Source: Strongylocentrotus purpuratus
Taxonomy: Eukaryota; Echinodermata; Echinoidea; Camarodonta; Strongylocentrotidae
Reading direction: 5' to 3'
Length of the DNA stretch: 64,000 nucleotides
Assembly: GCF_000002235.5 (NCBI RefSeq)
Contig: NW_022145609.1
Coordinates: forward strand, 23,424,408 to 23,488,407
Positions within the stretch are counted from its first letter, which is position 1. Each line of letters starts with the position of its first letter. This document shows, in pieces, positions 58,287-64,000 of the stretch. The position numbers and the translations under genes were made by a program. The notes beneath the pieces are model-generated. The model did not search any database and was not told the origin of the DNA. It saw only the letters and a program-made list of their open reading frames with translations.

Positions 58287-58618
58287 AGGCCTATTTTCAT
58301 CGGCTCGACATTGTCAAATAACCTGCTATTTTCAGACTCTGGATATTATCCCAAAGCTTGAAACTGCGTCTTCACCAGACTGATATGCTCATCACAAAGT
58401 AGCTTGGATGGGCGCAAATTAGCCCGCTATTTCCCAAATAGCGGGATATTTTGTAAACAAGACCAACATCTCTTGGGATATTTTCTCAACCAAATATCCC
58501 GCTTATTGCAACTGCGGGCTGATGAAGACGCAAATTAATTAATTAACTGGATAACTTACAATCGGGATAGTTTAAATAGCTGGTTAATAGGCAAACTTGA
58601 GATGATGAAGACAGCCCC
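58287..58618. mobile_element. TCAGCTCGAG-family MITE, copy 4
   Basis: AAGGCCTATTTTCATCGGCT and AACTTGAGATGATGAAGACA, then GCC, form inverted ends. The interior matches copy 2 (ATTTTCTCAACCAAATATCC, TTGCAACTGCGGGCTGATGA). Confidence 0.75.
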
Positions 58619-58855
58619 TAGAGACGTACATGTATATATATGATACAAACTGTTATTTTATGTACCCCAATAGAGTTTATGATATGAACATTTCAATGTA
58701 AATTTATCATCTTTTTATTACTTCATGGTTACTTGTTTCAATCTTGACATGATCACAAAGATTTTCATTTTCATCGTCCATTGTGTAGGCTTAGCCAACA
58801 GGACTCTTTTTGTGTGATAAAAGGCATATCCATAACTTCATCCCTTCTACCACAG

Positions 58856-59092
58856 CTATCATGGAGCCCAGGACATGGGCATGACATTCATAAACATAAT
58901 CGAGGCCCCAGAGCTTAGGACAAAATCACCCATTTTTGATCACTTACATCTAGGGATACCTTGCAACATCTGGGGACAATTTGAATGGATTATCTTGGAA
59001 TTTAATTTTCCATTTGGTATAGGCCTAGATTTGATTCCTCCTAAGTCATTGCTAAGAAGTGAGGATAATAAATGTCACACCACATCAACTGT
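58856..59092 (+). CDS. Weak exon candidate
   Basis: The acceptor CATCCCTTCTACCACAG is good. Entered with two carried bases, as the exon at 55151 would supply, the frame stays open for about 79 codons to a stop at 59093. No convincing donor lies inside, apart from GTGAGG near 59056. Composition is hydrophobic and no motif is seen. It could be a chance open frame; I report it because phase and order fit. Confidence 0.2.
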
Positions 59093-59099
59093 TTAACTC

Positions 59100-60359
59100 T
59101 TTGAATACCAGACAGAATACTTTTCTATCCTTTCTAGAGGATTTATAAGGTGAGTATGGGCAAAAGTTTGTTAGCAGCTCAGTGAGGGTTAAAGTGTACC
59201 AATTACTGTACCAAAAATATTTTTATCTGTATGTTAGGGGTTCCCACATTGCATTGCTGTACTGTACCGTATTCAAGATATGGGCTCCAACTATGAAGAG
59301 ACATTGAACATTTTATTCTACCCTCAATTAACTGTTGAGTAGACTAACCAAAGCACCTGTATGTGTTCACACTGAAAAAGGGCTGCATAGAGTCAAATTT
59401 GGGTCCTGTGCCAGGGATTTATGTTATTCTTTATTTTCTTCATACTCCTTAACCAAATTATAAACCCATAAAATGTCAGGTTAAGTATTTTTTAGATTGA
59501 TTTTACACATTCTAGCATGACATAAGTTATTTGTTTACAAGATTGGTAGGCCTGCACTTTAAAACACTGACGGTGCTACCTTACCTAATGAAACATGATT
59601 AAATTGGATCAAGTCTCAACAAATTATTACTGTCATGATCTAGCTTCACCGTAGCGCCCCATTCTTTCTTTACCATCTTCCCTTAATTTATCCCCAGAAA
59701 TCCGCCACCTTTCCCCTCTCTGCCGCCCCATTGTAAATCAATCCTTCTGCACAGGCAGTACAGCCTGTAGATGTCACAGATACGCAGACTCTCTACATGT
59801 ACCTTTGATCGTTCAGTGACAAAAAAAGGGTATTTCGGTGTGCGATTGTGATACCTCGTTGTGCTAATCTCCCCTTCGAATCCAACCAACGTCTACTTCT
59901 GTACCTAATAATAGTCAAGTGGTGCAAACTGTCTATTAACAGGCATCCGCTGATTAGCGAATATTAGCTGAATCCTCGACTCCCCGCTTTATCCTTTCGG
60001 GAGACCGCCACGATGAGAGACGGAATTAGCCCCAATCTTCAGTGACATTCCAAAAACAGAAGCGCGAAGGGGAAAAAGAGACAAACGTTAAAATAAATTG
60101 ATAGGTTTAGAAGTCATGCAGTTATCTAGTGTTGTCAATTTGGGGTGCTACCTATTTCCGAATAACACAGTGGTTGTCAGATTTGATCTGTGAGAGGAGG
60201 CAAGAGGGAAACTCAAGGCTGAAGAGGGCCGTTCTTTATTTATTGCAGTGGAAATTGGGTTAAAATGCAAATTCATCAGATTTGCTCAAGTTTAAAACAA
60301 ACGGTAAGGTAAAATGTACATAGTTTAGGAGGCCTATACTCAGTCTATGTAACTTAAAG
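59100..60359. other. Unassigned DNA
   Basis: Slightly less repetitive stretch. A 12-base piece at 59138-59149 is bounded by strong acceptor and donor signals (see findings). No other exon seen. Confidence 0.4.
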
Positions 60360-60810
60360 TTAACCCATTGCTATAACAAATTGGGTGGTCCCTGTACTTA
60401 AAGGTAAAGACCAGTATTGGAAACGCCCCAATTTCAAAAAATGAAATGGAAGCTCTCATTACCAATCATGTGAAAGAATATGTTTTGACTAATACATGAT
60501 GATAAAAAAATTTGCCGGGAAAACCGCCCACTAATTCATATATTTGGTAAATTTGATTCTCTCATGGTCTGTGAGAGATATAGGGTAGTCCCATATACAT
60601 CTTTCTGTGTATAGTGCTTGTAACTTTACGAAGAATGGGCCAAATTTCTTATCATTTTGATGATTCCAGAACCTTGCAGATGCTAGATGCTAGATGATCA
60701 ACCTTTTCTGATCTATTCCACAACGTTTCTTTCACAATGCAATCGCATGACCATAACTGGTCTTTACCTTTAACCCATTGCTATAACAAATTGGGTGGTG
60801 CCTGTATTAA
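60360..60810. repeat. 42-bp direct repeats flanking a MITE
   Basis: TTAACCCATTGCTATAAC ... GGGTGGT(C/G)CCTGTA occurs at 60360-60401 and 60770-60810. The TTAA MITE lies exactly between the two copies. Confidence 0.9.
60402..60769 (+). mobile_element. TTAA-flanked MITE, copy 4
   Basis: AGGTAAAGACCAGT to ACTGGTCTTTACCT between TTAA at 60398-60401 and 60770-60773. Very close to copies 1, 2 and 5. Confidence 0.9.
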
Positions 60811-60829
60811 GCCAAAGGAAATTTGGAAA

Positions 60830-61080
60830 TTTGGGGAGGGAGGGGGGGGGGGGGGGGGGAGGATTCCTTGGTTTTTCTATAGATGCACACATTTCAAGTA
60901 TACTAACTAAATATTGTGCATTCTCTCTTTGTTTGGAAACATGTATTGCAATTGTGTGTTATCAAGTTAGTCATCCCCTTTGGAGCATATCTATTACGGT
61001 TTGATTATAATGTAGAAAAGAACATGTGTCGTCTAGCTGCATGTACTGACCTTTTCAAACAGCATGTACATGTATATGCC
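60830..61080. other. Unassigned DNA with poly-G run
   Basis: G-run at 60.84-60.86 kb; nothing else recognised. Confidence 0.5.
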
Positions 61081-61333
61081 TGTCCATATCCGCTAGAATC
61101 AAGACTTGTAACTATAAAATATATAACAATCATGATTTATTTTTAGCTTTTTACTTTCACCTGGTCTTTTTTACTGCAGAAAAATACATTTTTAAATTGA
61201 TATCAACACTTTATTTCATTCTTACAAGGATAGTTTCTTAATCTGTCCATATCCGCTAGAATCAAGACTTGTAACTATAAAATATATAACAATCATGATT
61301 TATTTTTAGCTTTTTTCTTTCACCTGGACTTTT
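61081..61333. repeat. Direct duplication of about 90 bp
   Basis: TGTCCATATCCGCTAGAATC ... TTATTTTTAGCTTTTT occurs at 61081-61170 and again at 61244-61333 with three or fewer changes. Confidence 0.9.
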
Positions 61334-61425
61334 AATAAGTACGTAGAAGTATGATATCATTGTTGGAGTTTTTAAATAGCTTTTGTTGAAACAAGAAGGA
61401 ACTATCCTCATTTGAATGAATTTAA

Positions 61426-61791
61426 AGGTAAAGACCAGTATTGGAAACGCCCCAATTTCAAAAAATGAAATGGAAGCTCTCATTACCAATCATGTGAAAG
61501 AATATGTTTTGACTAATACATGATGATAACAAATTTGCCGGGAAACCGCCTACTAATTCATATATTTGGTAAATTTGTTTCTCTCATGGTCTGTGAGAGA
61601 TATAGGGTAGTCCCATATACATCTTTCTATGTAAAGTGCTTGTAACTTTACAAAGAATGGGCCAAATTTCTTATCATTTTGATGATTCCAGAACCTTGCA
61701 GATGCTAGACGCTAGATGATCAACCTTTTCTGATCGATTCCACAACATTTCTTTCACAATGCAATCGCATGACCATAACTGGTCTTTACCT
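61426..61791 (+). mobile_element. TTAA-flanked MITE, copy 5
   Basis: Same termini and orientation as copy 4, with TTAA at 61422-61425 and 61792-61795. Confidence 0.9.
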
Positions 61792-61795
61792 TTAA

Positions 61796-63118
61796 GTGTT
61801 GATATCAATTAAACAAAATGTATTTCATAAATTCAAGCCAGTCGGAAGAATTTTTTTCCAGACATAAAGGTGACTCTCATGACCTGTTTAAAATCTCAAT
61901 TATTTATTCATAGACGGCATTGACAATGACATTGACGATCAAAAGAAAATCTCAACGTTTGTTGATCGATGCTCTTATTGTTCTGAAAGTGCCCGCAGGG
62001 TCTGTTTTCATTATTCTGAGGCCATTTGTGGTTTGAAATATGCCATGATTCAATGTAAATCTGGAATTCCCATCCAGGGGGTCTCCCCCATTCTTATTTC
62101 TTCTTTTGTCTATCTCAAATATTTCTGCGGGAAAATTGCCGAAAAAAATGTTCATAGGTGACTGGCTAGGGCTCAGTTAAAGGTGCCGGCAAGCTTTGTA
62201 TCAATACTGCATATTTTGATGATATCAGAATATTTTATTTTTTGATATGTCATGAAATTGATTAAATGATTGAGTAAATGTAATGATGTATTCAATGCTC
62301 AGAGAAGTTGCTTTATGCAACATTTCTCTTTAGGAAAATACTTAGTGAAAATACAAACAATATCATAAAAGGGGAAAAAGACGGTCTAGTATAAAGCCTG
62401 CAGAAGTGATATACAGATAAGTTGGTTATTTGTTGGCAACTATGCTTGTGGGGGTGTTCAAAAGAAAGAAAGAACAAAAAATGGGTGAGCATTTGGGGTC
62501 ACGAATGACAGTGATTGATTTGTATATACACTGACTTATCAAGTATGCCTGGAAAATCATAAATTCAATCATTTTTTTATTAAAATTAAATTTATAATTC
62601 ATTTGTGTAAATAATTATATGTAAATAAAAGTACCATATCCTTGCAACAAAATATTACATTTTGAAAGAAATAATTTGCCATGTATTTGATTTTCTTGGT
62701 TACTACACAGTCTGTACCACTTCAGATTCATTTTTGTCATAGTCAACCAAAAGTTAAATAAAAGATTCAATTCAATAGCAGATGGGAACTTGATATATAA
62801 TTCTAGTTACATATTAACCAACTGGTAATATAAAAACATCTAAATTTGGTTTGTGTGAAGATATTTGGTTTCCATTGGCAATTTGATACTTTTCCCATGC
62901 ATCCAGACTTACAAATCCCCTTGGTCACCTACCTCATCTTTCATTTGATATATTTCCAATTTTAGAAAAAGAGTTTGAAATAACGCCTGCTTTTCTCCCA
63001 AGAGCACAAAACAGTTATTACACTGAGCCCGGGGAGTTCAGCTGTTGAATGACTTTTTTAGGGGAGTAAAATAGAAAAATATGGCAAAGCATTTACAGTT
63101 GCAAATTTTCTATTGACA
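61796..63118. other. Unassigned AT-rich DNA
   Basis: No exon or repeat other than AGTGTTGATATCAATT at its left edge, which mirrors AATTGATATCAACACT at 61.2 kb. Confidence 0.4.
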
Positions 63119-63402
63119 TTATTCCTGACCCTTTTTCTGGTAGTCGACCCACTTTGTTACAAACTTAAACCCCAGGTTGAGATGGAGTTGAGATAGCATT
63201 GAGGGATAAACTTCAAGGAATTGCATACAGTAGCTGCGTTTACACTTCAAGCAAAAATTGTTATTCTCACAAGACTCACATTCAGGCGTTTTGTCAGTAA
63301 TTGCATAGCAACTATCTCGCTTCTGTGCGATCGCATGCAGAGTAGGTAGTGACAAATCGCTAAAAAATCGGTATGAGCAAATTTCGACAGTTTTTTATGG
63401 GT
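63119..63402 (-). pseudogene. Possible piggyBac-type C-terminal Cys-rich relic
   Basis: On the minus strand a frame of about 90 codons is open from a stop near 63403 to a TAA near 63119. It contains CESC, five residues, then FCLKCKRSYC and F..VYPS. The spacing C-x2-C...C-x2-C-x4-C, then F and Y, resembles the zinc-binding C-terminus of piggyBac transposases, where it precedes the end of the protein as here. No DDD catalytic core is found upstream, so if correct this is a remnant. It could also be an unrelated small Cys-rich exon. Confidence 0.3.
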
Positions 63403-64000
63403 TTTTCCAATTAGTGCAAATTGCAGTAGAAAAAATTGATGTTTTTGTCAGTGTAATGCTGAAAGCATAACACTTTATTTTGTAAGATAATTGAACTAAA
63501 CATTTTTCTAGTTATGAAAATATTTAGTTGTGTGGGATGATATAGGCCTGGGGGTCCTAATAGAAATACACAATGTAGGCGTCAGTGAGTTTATGGGATG
63601 TCATTACAACAGAATTAAAGGGAATGTAGAGTATTTGAAAAGTTTGATTAATAATCGAGCATCTATTGCTTTAAACAAAATTATGAACCCTATTTTGGCA
63701 AGGATACTTGATGAAGTGGAATTTCATGCATATTGCATACAAACTAAATCAATCTGCAAAGTGGTACTCTTCTTGGAAAGTCAGTTTGAATAAATACCTA
63801 ATGTCATGTATTGCTCGGTTTTCAATTTTGTTTTCAATCTCAGCTGTAAGAAATTAAAGCATTTTAGTTTGTAAAAATATAAAATGTCATCTATTTTCTG
63901 AGAAAAAGTCTTCAAAACAAGTGCATTGTTCTTTTGTCATAAATGATAATTACATTAACTGAAAGTATGACTAACTTAAATTTAAGAGGGGGTATAGTTA
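63403..64000. other. Unassigned DNA
   Basis: An 87-residue frame at 63530-63793 on the + strand ends in a stop but has no splice or promoter support and no recognised motif. Confidence 0.3.

Overview
This window is eukaryotic and non-viral. It is AT-rich, has split genes with GT...AG introns, and most of it is repeats and intron or intergenic DNA. The repeat types (GA tracts, tRNA-derived SINEs, many short inverted-repeat elements, a GTCC-rich element with a 157-bp tandem array) and the compact exons fit a marine invertebrate deuterostome. A sea urchin is my best guess, but this is inference and no single gene proves it.

Three gene areas can be argued from the sequence. (1) At 2.2-6.0 kb is a small gene for a secreted protein: a non-coding first exon with a TATA-like box, an exon that starts exactly at the ATG and encodes a signal peptide, a 1.2-kb intron, and a last exon encoding Ser/Ala/Glu repeats and a basic RKKR site. 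A 31-bp duplication near its 3' end moves the reading frame. (2) At 17.1-20.0 kb are three exons with matching phases. They encode the first 557 residues of a disordered protein with six NPF and four DPW motifs, typical of clathrin-adaptor partners that bind EH domains and the AP-2 ear. A possible non-coding first exon lies at about 9.1-9.3 kb, and the gene continues beyond 20 kb. (3) Isolated exon candidates lie at 35.2 kb (start exon with an acidic D/L run), 52.9 kb (start exon below CRE/ETS-like sites), 55.2 kb (internal exon with strong splice sites) and, weakly, 58.9 kb.

The rest is a catalogue of non-autonomous mobile elements and satellites: five copies of a TTAA-flanked 370-bp MITE; a second TTAA-flanked 500-bp element; a 660-bp element with TIRs over 100 bp and a 10-bp target duplication (Mutator-like); a 1.34-kb element with terminal palindromes, a 157-bp internal array and a CTAG/T end (Helitron-like); a four-copy family with a TCAGCTCGAG terminus; several long foldbacks; a GC-rich insertion at 48.7-49.0 kb; tRNA-headed SINEs; an 11-bp minisatellite at 22.9-23.4 kb; and long purine or pyrimidine tracts. 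A possible piggyBac-type C-terminal cysteine-rich relic lies at 63.1-63.4 kb on the minus strand.

No rRNA, intact tRNA, CRISPR array or complete transposase gene was seen. Exon structures come from reading splice sites and phase by eye, without transcript or protein evidence.
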